The notes under the pieces were generated by a model, which saw only the letters and a program-made list of their open reading frames with translations, had not been told where the DNA came from and ran no database searches. Shown piece by piece: positions 41,250 to 51,580 of a DNA stretch of 64,000 bases. The stretch spans positions 872,001 through 936,000 of the forward strand of contig NC_051069.1 in NCBI RefSeq assembly GCF_004664715.2, written 5' to 3'. The position numbers were made by a program, and so were the translations under genes. This DNA is from Peromyscus leucopus. Lineage: Eukaryota > Chordata > Mammalia > Rodentia > Cricetidae. The first letter of the stretch is position 1; each line of letters starts with the position of its first letter.

Positions 41250-41416
41250 TAACATGTATTTATTTCTTTTATGCGTATGCGATAGCATTCGCATAGAGGT
41301 CAGAAGTCAACGTGCAAGAGCTGATTCTCTCCCAATCGTGGGGGCCCGGGTATCGAACTCAGGTCATCAGGCTTGGTGGCAGGTGCCTTTACCCGCTGGG
41401 CCAGGCTGCCATCTCT
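41250..41416 (-). mobile_element. B3 SINE
   Basis: 'aggtcagaagtcaacgtgca', 'tatcgaactcaggtcatcag' and 'ggtgcctttacccgctgggc' match reversed B3. Confidence 0.82.
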
Positions 41417-41534
41417 TACTTTCTTTTTGTTTAGTCTGACAGTTGTGAGATCACTCGATGGGGATTGAACCCAGTGTATACTAGGCAAACACTTGAACAA
41501 CCGACTTGCATTCTCATCCCAACAAGAAACAACA

Positions 41535-41750
41535 GATGCACCCAGGCATGGTGGCGCACGCCTTTAATCCCAGCCCTCTGATGGGCAGAGGCAGGAGGAT
41601 CTCTGAGTTCGAGGCCAGCCTAGTCAACAGAGTTCCAGGACAGCCAGGGCTACACAGAGAAACCCTGTCTCAACGCTCCCCCCCCCCAATACCAAAAACC
41701 AAAACCCAAAACCAAAACTAACCAAACCAAACCAAACAAACAAAAATAAT
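41535..41750 (+). mobile_element. B1 SINE with C-rich tail
   Basis: 'acccaggcatggtggcgcac' through 'ggacagccagggctacacag' to an (AAACC)n-like tail. Confidence 0.93.
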
Positions 41751-42461
41751 AGATGCTTATAGCCCAGAAATATTTTGAAAATATGAAAAAAATAAGATGA
41801 AAATTCAAAACCATTTTCAGTTTTACTACCAGGTTAAACAGTTGTTAATCTAGGGAAGTATTCCCTGAGCATTTATTTATGTATATGTGTGGGTTTTCTT
41901 TGTTTTTGTGTCTCTTCCTTCAATTCTAAGTTAGTGTTACTTTGTTCAGGAAAAAAAGGGATATTTTCAATCCATATATAATGAAATTGGGAAACAATGA
42001 ATAAAGAGGTGGTGACGTCAGGATTCAGGATTTCCCTCCTATTGCGTTTTCTGCATCTCTTTGGAGGAAGAGGGAAAGGAGGCAGGAAGTCTCACTGACT
42101 GTGTGCTCACACCCCCATGAGGGCTGGGTGCTCACACTCCCAGAGGAGACCAGAGCGTGTGGAAGGGGCATGGGCTCAGCAGCCATTGGGCAGAAAGCAT
42201 GTTTGAAAACCAGTCTTGTTCCAGCCCTACAAACTAAGCATGTTGGGAGATGGGGTGCGAATTGTCTGCTCAGACTGGACGGGCAGGTTGCTGGGGTTGC
42301 AGAGGCAGACAACCCCACTGTGTTAACCCGCCCCCCCCCATGTTGGCACAGCACAGCACCTATGGAGAGCAGTACATAGAGTGTAGGCCTCCTGCCTGGG
42401 ACAGTCACCTCTGTTCCCTTCAAATGTGTTGAATCCAAGCCTTGTTGTTCGACATTAAATA
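41751..42461. other. Unique sequence, nothing recognised
   Basis: The minus-strand frame (42025-42543, 172 residues) and its plus-strand shadow run into a B3 SINE. No domain recognised. Confidence 0.35.
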
Positions 42462-42608
42462 TGATGGTAAGGGACAGCAGGTAAAGGCATTTGCCATCAA
42501 GCTTGATGACCGCAGAGGGACCTCTGGGACCCACATGGTACAAGGAAAGAACTGACTCTTACAGGTTGTCCATTGATATCTACACATGTGCCATGGTGCT
42601 CCTGAGTA
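42462..42608 (+). mobile_element. B3 SINE head
   Basis: 'ggtaagggacagcaggtaaa', 'gcttgatgaccgcagaggga' and 'gaaagaactgactcttacag' match B3. Its tail is the neighbouring CA array. Confidence 0.78.
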
Positions 42609-43022
42609 TACACACACACACACACCACACTCACACACACACCACACACACATACACACACACCATACACACACCACACACACATACACACACACCATAC
42701 ACATACCACACACACACTCATATACACACACACTACACAGACACCATACACACATACCACACACACATACACACACACACACACACTTACATACACACAT
42801 ACCACACACACCATACACATACCACACACACATGCATACACACACACACACACACACACTTACACACATACCACACACACCATACACATACCACACACAC
42901 ATACTTACATACACACATACCACACACACATACACACATACCATGCACACACACTTACACACCACACACACCATACATATACACACATCACACACACACC
43001 ACACACACACCACACACACACA
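42609..43022. repeat. CA-rich compound array (414 bp)
   Basis: Mixed CACACA, CATACACA and CCACACACAC motifs with no long uninterrupted GT run. A higher-order unit of roughly 48-50 bp ('cacataccacacacaccata') seems to recur. The array sits in the tail position of the B3 at its left. Confidence 0.95.
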
Positions 43023-43217
43023 TCTGCAAGTAAATAGGTATGTAATAAAAAAATTAAAAACAAAGAATTCAACCTTAAAATTCCAATTATAGTCAGATAA
43101 ATGGTGGTCTTGTGGTATTATTGGCTGAGATCCAAGTAAGTCACTTGTGTTTTGACAAGTTAAACCCTGCTCCACTTTTTTACAGCCTACTTATTTTGGC
43201 CAATAAAAAAACCTGTG
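43023..43217. other. Unique A-rich sequence
   Basis: 'taataaaaaaattaaaaaca' is probably the end of the B3 tail. The rest is unrecognised. Confidence 0.35.
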
Positions 43218-43365
43218 GGTGAGGCATGATGCTGAACACCTTTAATCCCAGCACTGGGGAGGCCGAGGCGGGTGGATCTGAGTGCCAGGCCAGCCTGGGC
43301 TACAGAGTGAGTGCCAGGCCAGCCTGGGCTACAGATCGATACCCTGCCTCACAAAGAAAGCGCTA
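43218..43365 (+). mobile_element. B1 SINE with 29-bp internal tandem duplication
   Basis: 'tgaacacctttaatcccagc' through 'gataccctgcctcacaaag'. The 29-bp unit 'tgagtgccaggccagcctgg...' occurs at 43279 and again at 43308 with only the last base changed. Confidence 0.88.
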
Positions 43366-43760
43366 CTGTGTTGGCTTTTTTCCGTGTCTTGTTGCTTGCC
43401 TTAGTCTCTTGGGTTTGTCTTAATTGTGGAGAGCAGAGTTCTCTGTTGAGGAACCCTCACTGCCTGTCTCCCATGTTGATTCCCCAGCGTTCTGTGCACT
43501 CTCTCCTGGTTCCCTGGTTTGTGCATAGAGAGTGCTTGCAGGCATCTGAGGAGTTAAACACCTAATGGTGGCTGGTGGGGCTTGCTGGCTTCAGCTGCTG
43601 TGATCTCTGCCCTTTCTGTCTTAGATTAAGTCACTGCTAGGGACCTCTGATTTTCCTGTCCTAGCCCACGGGAACATATTTCCTACTCTATGAATAGGAC
43701 TTTAAGATACAGATTCAAATATTAAGAGAAGGCAGTGGGCTAAAGGCACCCGAGACTCCG
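43366..43760. other. Unique sequence, nothing recognised
   Basis: No feature supported. Confidence 0.3.
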
Positions 43761-43806
43761 GCTGCATGCATCCACACATGCATCCATGCGTGCATCCATG
43801 CATGCT
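43761..43806. repeat. (GCATCCAT)n-like octamer repeat
   Basis: Alternating 'catgcatcca' units with variants, about five repeats. Confidence 0.9.
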
Positions 43807-45059
43807 TTATTTCAGACGGAAAACTGAGAGCTGGGTACTTTTCCAGCTCTTCTGAAGAGGGGAGGGGTGTTTCCAGTGATGTCAGCCTGAAGCTTCGGAT
43901 CACAGAGCTGTACTTTCCACAGTGCCTTCCAGGGACAGAATGTCGGGGGAGTGTTTAGAAAGTGACTGTTAAGGAGCTTTGATTGCTAGCTAAGGATGAA
44001 GGGGGTCTGTCTCTCAGGGGTGACCATCATGGTGGTCTTGGCTAGACCAGTCTGTCCCTGACTCACACTGTGCTTTCTCAGTGGGCTGGACCTCCTTCTA
44101 TGGGGCTGGTTTCCTGCGAACTTAGGCCAAGACTATGGTGCTAAGAAAATGATACTGTTTTTGCAAACGTTACAGTATGTTTAAAACACTTTCTCTCAAC
44201 TGTATAAAGCTTCTTTTCGTGAAATAGAAGTTAAAAAAAAGTTCTCAAGCCCACAAATCAAAGCCTGGGGGACGAACCATTTGCGGATGCTCGGGTGTTT
44301 ATTTCAAAACAGGTCTCATTGACTTTGAAGATCAGGAAGGCCTGCTCCATTGTGCAGCCCCGAGAATCTCCAGCAGACCTGAGCTGTAGTGCTTTTGTGG
44401 GCAAAAGTGAATTTCATGGCCAAACCTCAGTGGCTGGAGTATTTGCTTCTGGAAACCATTATAGCAATCCACAACCCTTGAAAGGCAACATCTGGCTGGC
44501 TAGAGGCAAGCTGGCAGATACTCAGTCTAAGTAGAGGTGATGCTGTCCTAGAGATGGCCGGGTACCATTCTCCAAGTCTAGAGCGGCATCTGGGTTGACA
44601 TCTCTGGAGTGGAAGGTGGCCCCTGTCTTGAGAAGACTCCTGTGCTGCCAGGGAAACCAGGAACCTCCCCTTAGCCCATCCAGGAAGAGACTTCCCACAC
44701 TCCTTGTTCCCGGAGACAGACACCTCATGAGTGCTGCCGGGGGAGTGCCCTGGGCCAGTGTTCTGTGGGCAGCTGTGGCCTCCCCTGCAATTTGAGGTGT
44801 TGATTTAGGCTGTTAGAAACGCCTCTGCCCCATGGCCCTTTCTCAGGCCTGCCCGGGCTTTTGTTCTCATTAACTGGGCTCAGAAGTCCAGGGACCTGGA
44901 AGCCTTGTGGTATTTCCAGGAAAATGGCTCAGCGTTTGCCCTCTGTTCTCCCCGCTAACCCTGGAAAAGCCCAGTCTTGTGTCTTTGGAAACACTGGAGC
45001 CAACTTTCCCCTTCTGCCCTCTGGCACACAACTGTGGCACTTGCAGGGATTTATGGATG
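43807..45059. other. SINE-free unique stretch
   Basis: About 1.2 kb without repeats. No recognised exon. Minus-strand frames at 44427-44728 lack motifs. Confidence 0.35.
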
Positions 45060-45350
45060 GTGAGGTTCCCCTTAGCCTGCAATTTTTTAGTAGTATGTAA
45101 GGCATTTTCTCATGAAGAATGCTGTTCTAATAAATCCGGTGAACCTGTCATGGATTTTCTGAAACCGAGTTTCTCTGAAAAGCTGCAGGAATGGCACCCT
45201 GCAGGAGCTTATTGAGAAATATGGGCCCTTATATCAAGTGTTTTTGCAAAGGGTGCATTTTCATATAAGAATGCTTTCCGAGGCAATTTCGTTCAGTGCT
45301 TTCCAGCCATGGCTTTCTCAGCCTCAGGCGATTGGTCTGAAAGGGTGAGA
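45060..45350. promoter_or_regulatory. Candidate regulatory block
   Basis: Unique AT-rich sequence with repeated 'aagaatgct' and 'tttctctgaaaagctgcagg'. It is free of SINEs and flanked by unique DNA. Conservation would need checking by alignment. Confidence 0.25.
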
Positions 45351-45989
45351 TTTAACTTCCCTCTGGTCACTTCAGCTTTCAAGGGCACTAGGAAAACAAA
45401 GACTGGGAATACCACAGTTCCTCCCAATGAGCGGGGTGTGGGGGGTATGGGGTGGTGGGTCACAGAGTGACTCCCTCAAGCCACTCAGAGGTAGGAGCCT
45501 GATTTTGAATAGCTATTAGCCCCGCATGCTTAAAGTCCTCCTAATTCTATCTTGAGAAACCTCAGCAAGGTTGAAAGGAAAGAAAGGAACACACAGAACC
45601 CAAGATGTCCTGTACCAGAACAGTGGGGTTTGTGTGAATGTTAATGAAATCAAGTTGTTATGAGTATTCATGAGGTTGCTGGGATGGTCAGGAGGTGGGT
45701 GACATCTCATGGAGGTAAGGTGACTCTTCCTCCTTCCAAAACATGGTGGGCTCTGCCACTCCCCTGATCCCGTGACCATCGTCGTCCCATTCATACTTGT
45801 GCTCTCGGCTATTAGGTGCTGACCTTGGTCTCAAGGTCATGCTGCTGTTCCACGTCACCCATCCTTCTGTCCCCAGGGATGCCATACTGTTGTTCCTTCT
45901 CTCTAGGTGGGTCTTTTCCCTCTCCTCTCTGGATGGCGTACCATACCTGATTTCTCATATTGACTGTGGGTCACCATGAGGTGCTCTTC
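45351..45989. other. Unique sequence, nothing recognised
   Basis: No SINE or exon recognised. Confidence 0.3.
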
Positions 45990-46174
45990 CTTTTTAAAAA
46001 ATAATTTATTTTTATTTTATGTGCATTGGTGTTTTACCTGCATGTATGTCTGTGTGAGGGTATCAGATCTTGGGGTTATAGACAGTTGTGAGCTGCCATG
46101 TGGGTGCCAGGAATTGAACCTGGGTCCTCTGGAAGAGCAGACAGTGCTCTTAACCACTAAGCCATCTCTCCAGA
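45990..46174 (-). mobile_element. B2/B3 SINE
   Basis: 'gtgccaggaattgaacctgg', 'gtcctctggaagagcagaca' and 'ccactaagccatctctccag' in reverse order, with an 'aataatttatttttatttta' tail side. Confidence 0.9.
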
Positions 46175-47050
46175 ACATCCTGCTCTGGCCAGCCTGCCTT
46201 GTCCCTGTGTATTTTTTTACCTTTGTAACCTGAGGCTCTTTCCTACCGTGAGCTCCAGCAGTGGGCACACAAATGAGCTGAGCCTTTTGAAAAACTCTTT
46301 GGGGGATACAACTTTTAATACAAACGCCATTGATTGATAGATTTATTTATTTGTGTACACATACATGCAAGACATTTTCTCACCATCTGCTGTGTGTGCG
46401 GTTCTATTTTAACAAAAGGCTCCACCCTGACTCTTGAATGGTAGAGGAGGAGACACAATAAACACCGGCAGATAAGGAGTAAACACACCTATCAGTTGGT
46501 GAGGAGGGCCAGAAGAACAATGTGGCCGATAAGGTGGTCTGGAGGCCTGGACCCTCCCTTATCAGAAAGGCCTTTCCTATGAGCTGTTGAGCTGTTGGGA
46601 GAGTTTCTCTGAAAAGCAACAATGAGCTGAGCTCTGCAGCTGGCCTGGCTGCTTGGCTGTTTGGAGGAAAAGACTCAGACATTCATCGCAGGGCTGGAGG
46701 ATTGCTCGGGCGTTCTGAGAACCCAAGGGAGCGGAAGTAGCTGGAGTGAGGGGGAGGGAGGAAGTGCTCTTAGGGGAGATGGTGGGGATGGGTGGTCAGG
46801 GCATGGACTTTGCAAGTCATCTTAAGGGGTTCGTTCAGACGGAAGCTGGACGTCTATTAAGAGTTCCGAGAAGGATGCTGGTGCGCAGCCCAGGGAAGCA
46901 GCCAGGACTTGCTGCGGATTCATTTTGCAGTCATTACAGGGGTGGGGTGGGGATGAGAACAAGATGGCAACTAAAAACTTGGGATATCACTAGAAGCCAG
47001 GCACCTGCCTGACCCGGAAGGTTTAAAAACATCAAACATGCTTTCAGAGT
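46175..47050. other. Unique sequence, nothing recognised
   Basis: GGGG-rich patch near 46742-46758 and G runs near 46942. No exon or repeat recognised. Confidence 0.3.
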
Positions 47051-47293
47051 AGTCATCAGACCCTCATGCAGCGTCATCATCAAATACATGCAGTGTCGTC
47101 ACCAGACACATGCAGCGTCGTCATCAGACACACATGCAGCGTCGTCATCAGACACACATGCAGCGTCGTCATCAGACACACGCAGCGTCATCAGACCCTC
47201 ATGCAGCATCGTCATCAGACACATGCAGTGTCGTCATCAGACACATGCAGCGTCGTCATCAGACCCTCATGCAGCGTCGTCATCAGACACTCA
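47051..47293. repeat. 21-24-bp minisatellite, about 11 copies
   Basis: 'catgcagcgtcgtcatcaga' recurs with starts at 47065, 47087, 47109, 47133, 47157, 47179, 47200, 47222, 47244 and 47268. Spacing is 21-24 bp. All three forward frames are open across it, because the unit has no stop codon on this strand. Confidence 0.96.
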
Positions 47294-47842
47294 CAGGCGT
47301 GCTCATTCAGTTCCAAACCACGAGGACTGCATGTCCTCGGGTGCTTGTTTGGCGTTGCATGCAGTATAAAACACTTTTCTTACATTTATTTACTTATGAA
47401 AACGTTGAGTGCTTACAGACCCAGCAAGCAGCCTGATGTTTCCTGGGCTGGTTGACTCTATGATCTGTGGCTGTCGCTTTATTTCTGGGCCGTGGACAGG
47501 GTGTGGAGAAGCTCCTTGCTTTCTGGTGGGGGATGGATGGTAGATGGTCGGGTCGTCTGATGACTGGACGTGGCTCCTCAATGGCTGGTGTGGCCGTGAG
47601 GAGTCAAGACGCTGGACGTCTTGTCTGACTTGACAGAGCGTATGGCAACCCCATGTTTGGACGGCGTTTTCCGTTTGTGCCTAGCATGTGTGCTGAGCAG
47701 AGACTCCCCACCGGCTTTGCTTTTCTCTCCTGCCTTCGTTCTTACCATTCCAAACATGGTTCACGAGAATTTTGAAAAAATCTAATCCTATTGTGGCTGT
47801 GATTTTTTTTTTCATCAGAAAGCTTATTAGAATAACAATTAG
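47294..47842. other. Unique sequence, nothing recognised
   Basis: No feature supported. Confidence 0.3.
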
Positions 47843-48055
47843 AGTTGAGATGGCTCATGGAGGTAAAGGCACTCGCCAAGCCTGATAACCTGATTTCAGT
47901 CCTTGGGACCCATACGATAGAAGGAGAGAACCAACTCCGACAAGCTGTCCCTGACCTCCACACTGACTCCTTGGCATGTGGGATCACTGACGCCCATATA
48001 CCACATGATCTCCCTCTCCCCCATACACATAAATGCAATCAAAATTAAAAAAGAA
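47843..48055 (+). mobile_element. B3 SINE
   Basis: 'agttgagatggctcatggag', 'gccaagcctgataacctgat' and 'aggagagaaccaactccgac' match B3, ending in an A-rich tail. Confidence 0.85.
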
Positions 48056-48679
48056 GAACTAGTCCTTTTGCTGCCCAAACCAAAATATTCCCTCTTGATA
48101 GTTAAAATTTGTGAGTTTAAAATACCGGTTCAGACAGTTTGCTTGTAGTCGGAAAGCATTTTGAGACTTCGTTCTATTTGGTGCCTTCACGGGACATTGA
48201 GGTGAGGGTGGGGCAAGAGCCGAGGCTTCCGTGATCTACTGTTTGTCCATTTCCTGCTGACATCTTGCAGAGTTGAATCTTCAGGAAGAAGGCAGCCCAC
48301 CCTAATCAGAAGGCCTTCCCACAGGGTTGCGGGGCTAGCCACACCCGGTTCTGTTTACTTTGCTGGAGGCAGGCAGAGTTAGGTTTCCCTGAGGCCGGAT
48401 AGACACACACACATTCATAAACTGAAGTTATTTTCTTTGATAGACACCGCCTTGAGGCTGTCTGGTCTCCAGCGCACCCAGTCTGGTGGTTCCTTTGGGA
48501 TCCCAGGGTCCATTACTCTGGAACCACGGCATACGGCGAGCGAGCCGTCATGCCAGAGTGAAGTTCACGGGTGTTAGTGTCCTTTCCCCATCTCTCTTGA
48601 CTCAGGCAGCAGAGGAGTTGCTAAGAGACTCTCTTAGGCTCCCTCAAAGTTGTTTGTTTATTTTACCGATCCATTTATT
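48056..48679. other. Unique sequence, nothing recognised
   Basis: No repeat body or exon recognised. Confidence 0.3.
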
Positions 48680-48842
48680 TTGAGACAGGATCTCACTATA
48701 TAGCCCAGACTGGCCTCAGACTCATTGTGTGGCCCAGGCTGGCCTTAGACTTACTGTGTAGCTCAGGTTGGCCTCAAACTTGAGACCTTCCTGCCTCATC
48801 CTTTGTAGTACGGGCATTAAAGGTTCATGGCACTGTGTCCCA
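48680..48842 (-). mobile_element. B1-like SINE with triplicated 30-bp unit
   Basis: 'gagacaggatctcactatat' starts a reversed B1. Its 'tgtgtagcccaggctggcctcagact' region appears three times in 30-bp steps, then continues into a 'gcattaaaggttcatggcac' end. Confidence 0.72.
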
Positions 48843-48889
48843 CTCAAAGTTGACTTCTGATTCATTGCCCTGGTCCTGGTCCTGTGCAT

Positions 48890-49060
48890 ATTCATTGTAG
48901 AGGGCCTGGGTTCGGCTCCCAGCACCCACATGGCAGCTAGTAACTGTCTGTAACTCCTGTTCCATGGGATCTGACACCCTCTTATGATTCCCTTAGGCAC
49001 TACATGCACACGGGGCACATATATACACAATGGTAAAACACATAAAATAAAAATAAATCT
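48890..49060 (+). mobile_element. B2 SINE, 5'-truncated
   Basis: 'gggttcggctcccagcaccc' through 'ccatgggatctgacaccctc' to an 'aaaacacataaaataaaaat' tail. Confidence 0.82.
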
Positions 49061-49195
49061 TTTTTTTTTTCTTTTCTTTTCAAGACAGGGATTCTCAATG
49101 TAACAGCCTTGGCTGTCCTGGATCTCGCTCTGTAGACCAGGCTGGCCTCGAACTCACAGAGATCCGCCTGGCTCTGCCACCCAAGTGCTGGGCTA
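49061..49195 (-). mobile_element. B1 SINE
   Basis: 'tttcaagacagggattctca' to 'cacccaagtgctgggctaga', reversed, with part of the end lost. Confidence 0.9.
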
Positions 49196-49214
49196 GAGAT
49201 GATGCTGTCTTAAA

Positions 49215-49345
49215 AATGGCTCCTGAGAAGTGACACCTGAGGTTGACCTTTGGCCTCTACACGCACATTCATTTGCATACACGTGTGTGCACCTCGTCCA
49301 GCACATACACATTGTGAGCTCTAGCATGCACACATTTACACTTGA
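49215..49345 (+). mobile_element. Possible B3 3' fragment
   Basis: 'acacctgaggttgacctttg' and 'cacgtgtgtgcacctcgtcc' recall the B3 3' region. The head is absent. Confidence 0.42.
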
Positions 49346-49924
49346 AGAAATTGTTAAAATTGGCCCTGGCCTGTGAGGATTTCAGACAATTGGAAGCCAC
49401 TCAGACAAAGCGTAGGTGTGGCTGTGTGTTCTCAATCGAGCCTAAATCAGAGAGTTGTTTTTCTTAGAGAAAAATGCAGAGAAATGGGTCCAATAAAAAC
49501 CGTGTTTGGACCGAGAACCCAAACGCCTGGGAGGGAGTCATGGACTGAAAGTTCCCTGCCAAGCGCTGGGCCTGTGCAGTGTTTTGTGTTTAGACTCGTC
49601 AGTCTGGGGCTTGGCCGGAAGCTCTGGTCCCCTCCCTAGCGGGAAGGTTAAAGGCCCCAGCTATCAGCACAAGAAAGTATTTGATCCTTACAGGGCTGTT
49701 CAGGACTCTTCTGAGAGTGAGCACTGACTGCCTCGGGTAAGCCATGCTCTGGCTCAGTGGAGGGAGGGTTTGAGGACCATGTTTAAGAAGGAACCTGATT
49801 TAGTAAAAGTGGGTGAGCAAAGATTGTGGAATGGCCCAGAACTGTCGTCCACCAGTATGAAACACGCTGCACCCATGCCTTAGCTTCTTTCTGCTTTTGC
49901 TAAAAAGATAACAATACATTTTTC
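49346..49924. other. Unique sequence, nothing recognised
   Basis: No feature supported. Confidence 0.3.
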
Positions 49925-50024
49925 TTTCTGTGTGTGGTGTATGCATGTGCGTGCATGTATGTATGCATTTAAACATGTCTGTGATGGAGGAGATCTGATG
50001 CCCTCTTCTGGCCTCTGCAGGCAG

Positions 50025-50055
<31 letters not shown>

Positions 50056-50070
50056 TTATAAATTGAATTT
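49925..50070 (+). mobile_element. B2/B3 3' fragment
   Basis: 'gatctgatgccctcttctgg' followed by a CA tail ((AC) units from 50023) is the 3' half of a B2. The upstream GTATG-rich part may be a separate decayed repeat. Confidence 0.55.
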
Positions 50071-50401
50071 AAAAAAAGTGAAACTACTAGCAAGTTGAAT
50101 GGGGCATTGGCAATTTTTCAGAATCCGTTTGGATGTACTGAGTGGCCCCTGGGGGACTCTGCTGAGGGAGAAAACAGCAGAGACTGGATTTACAATGACT
50201 ACAGGAATACAGGCTTGGTGCTTCCTGTTTCCCTAATGTACGACAGCTGATAAAGCGCTTCCTCATTCATGACCTCATTCCATCCCATAATGGCCGTCCT
50301 GTTCTCAATGTGCTTGTCTTTCTCGGGAGGCCAGCATGGAGGCCTTACTTCTAAGCTCCTGTGTTGGAATGTAAGAGGAGACTAGAGTTCCCACTCCTAT
50401 C
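50071..50401. other. Unique sequence, nothing recognised
   Basis: No feature supported. Confidence 0.3.
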
Positions 50402-50515
50402 TGTTATGAATCTGAGATACTCCCAGATCCACATGGGGTCAAGGTGGCCTGGGAACTTGTCCTCACTGTTGGGTGTGTACACATCTTTGGTATATGTTCA
50501 ATGGCTGGACCCACC
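50402..50515. repeat. Old duplicated unit, copy A
   Basis: 'caaggtggcctgggaacttg' and 'catctttggtatatgttcaa' have a diverged partner at 51027-51120. The family, if any, is not recognised. Confidence 0.6.
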
Positions 50516-50730
50516 CCTCTTTTTTTTTTTTTTTAAGTTTTATTTTGAGGTGGGGTTTTCAGATATCCCCAGGCTGGCTCTGAGCTTGTGAACATCACAT
50601 CCTCCTGCCTTCATCCCGTGAGTTAGGTATGTGCTATGATGCCCAGTTTATAGGGATCTGAGCACTGAACCCAGGGCTTCATGTATGCTAGGCAAATACT
50701 CTACCGGCTGAGCTATATCCACAGTCTCCC
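50516..50730 (-). mobile_element. B4 SINE
   Basis: T-rich start, 'gaggtggggttttcagatat', then ID-like 'gaacccagggcttcatgtat' and 'ctctaccggctgagctatat', reversed. Confidence 0.75.
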
Positions 50731-51026
50731 GCCCTGCCCTGCCCCCCCCCCACTCCCTCTTACAGGTGTGAGCGGCGACTTGCCTAAGATCCTATTGCTT
50801 CCAGAGATGGGAGATGCTTCTGTTTCCGGAGTGGTTGGGACTGCACTGCTCCACTTGTTCATGGTCATCAGGAAAATTCTCATTTTCTCTTTAAAGGTCT
50901 ACACGACTCTTCATATTCTGCTGTCCCTCTCAATTGAGTAAGCCAGCCTTCTCTTAACTCCCCAGCTCTGTTCTTCCAGGAGCCTCCTTGCTGTGGGAGC
51001 CTACAGACTCCTCCTCCCATTTGCTG
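50731..51026. other. Unique sequence, nothing recognised
   Basis: Short frames near 50790-50941 have no recognised motif. Confidence 0.3.
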
Positions 51027-51120
51027 GGAATTTGAGATGGGATGAAGGTGGCTTGGCAACTTGTCTCATCCTTGCTGTGTGCATGTCTTTGGTATACGCC
51101 CCACTACTGGCCAGTAGGGC
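51027..51120. repeat. Old duplicated unit, copy B
   Basis: 'gaaggtggcttggcaacttg' and 'catgtctttggtatacgccc' match copy A at roughly 70 percent by eye. Confidence 0.6.
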
Positions 51121-51394
51121 CGGCGGCAGCGGCACCAACCCCCACCCCTGGTTCTTACAATTCTCTGCGGCCCCTCCCCTGTCCTCCTACCCCCCCTCCC
51201 CGCAGCAGCAACAACAACCACCTACACTCCAGATGAGTTCCAGAAGCTCATTGGGCCATTAATTGACTGTGTGGCTTTAGAGTGGATTTCTTGGGAACAG
51301 AAATGGTGGGCAGGGTCTTGAATGTTGAATAAAGCCCAGCCCCTTAACCAAGATGCCTTTGCCCATTGTATAGTTGAACTTTGGAGGCAGATGG
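51121..51394. other. Unique stretch, acceptor-like pyrimidine tract
   Basis: Pyrimidine-rich 'tcctaccccccctccccgcag' ends at 51205. An open frame of about 38 codons follows, then an AATAAA at 51328. No recognised protein, so an exon is not claimed. Confidence 0.3.
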
Positions 51395-51580
51395 GTACAT
51401 GTGACCTTTGGCGCTGTTACATCTGCTAGGTGACCTTAGGCAAGTGATTAAACCCTCTGAACCTTAGCTTGCTTCATCTGAAAAACAGTGGTCAATTACA
51501 TGATACTTACTGGTCGATCTTGGAAAAATATTATAAACATATACTGTTCAGCATCACCCTTGACACATGGTGGGATGGTC
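51395..51580 (+). mobile_element. MIR SINE
   Basis: 'taggtgaccttaggcaagtg' and 'ttaaaccctctgaaccttag' fit the MIR core order, well preserved. Confidence 0.7.

Noticed and set aside
42420..43175. Open frames of 251, 180, 168 and 120 residues over the CA array
   Set aside because: They are pure cysteine/valine or threonine/histidine repeats generated by the CA/GT array and the B3 tail.
47066..47455. Apparent repeat protein (MQRRHQTH-like) over the minisatellite
   Set aside because: All three frames are open at once because the repeat unit contains no stop. There is no conserved start or neighbouring coding signal.
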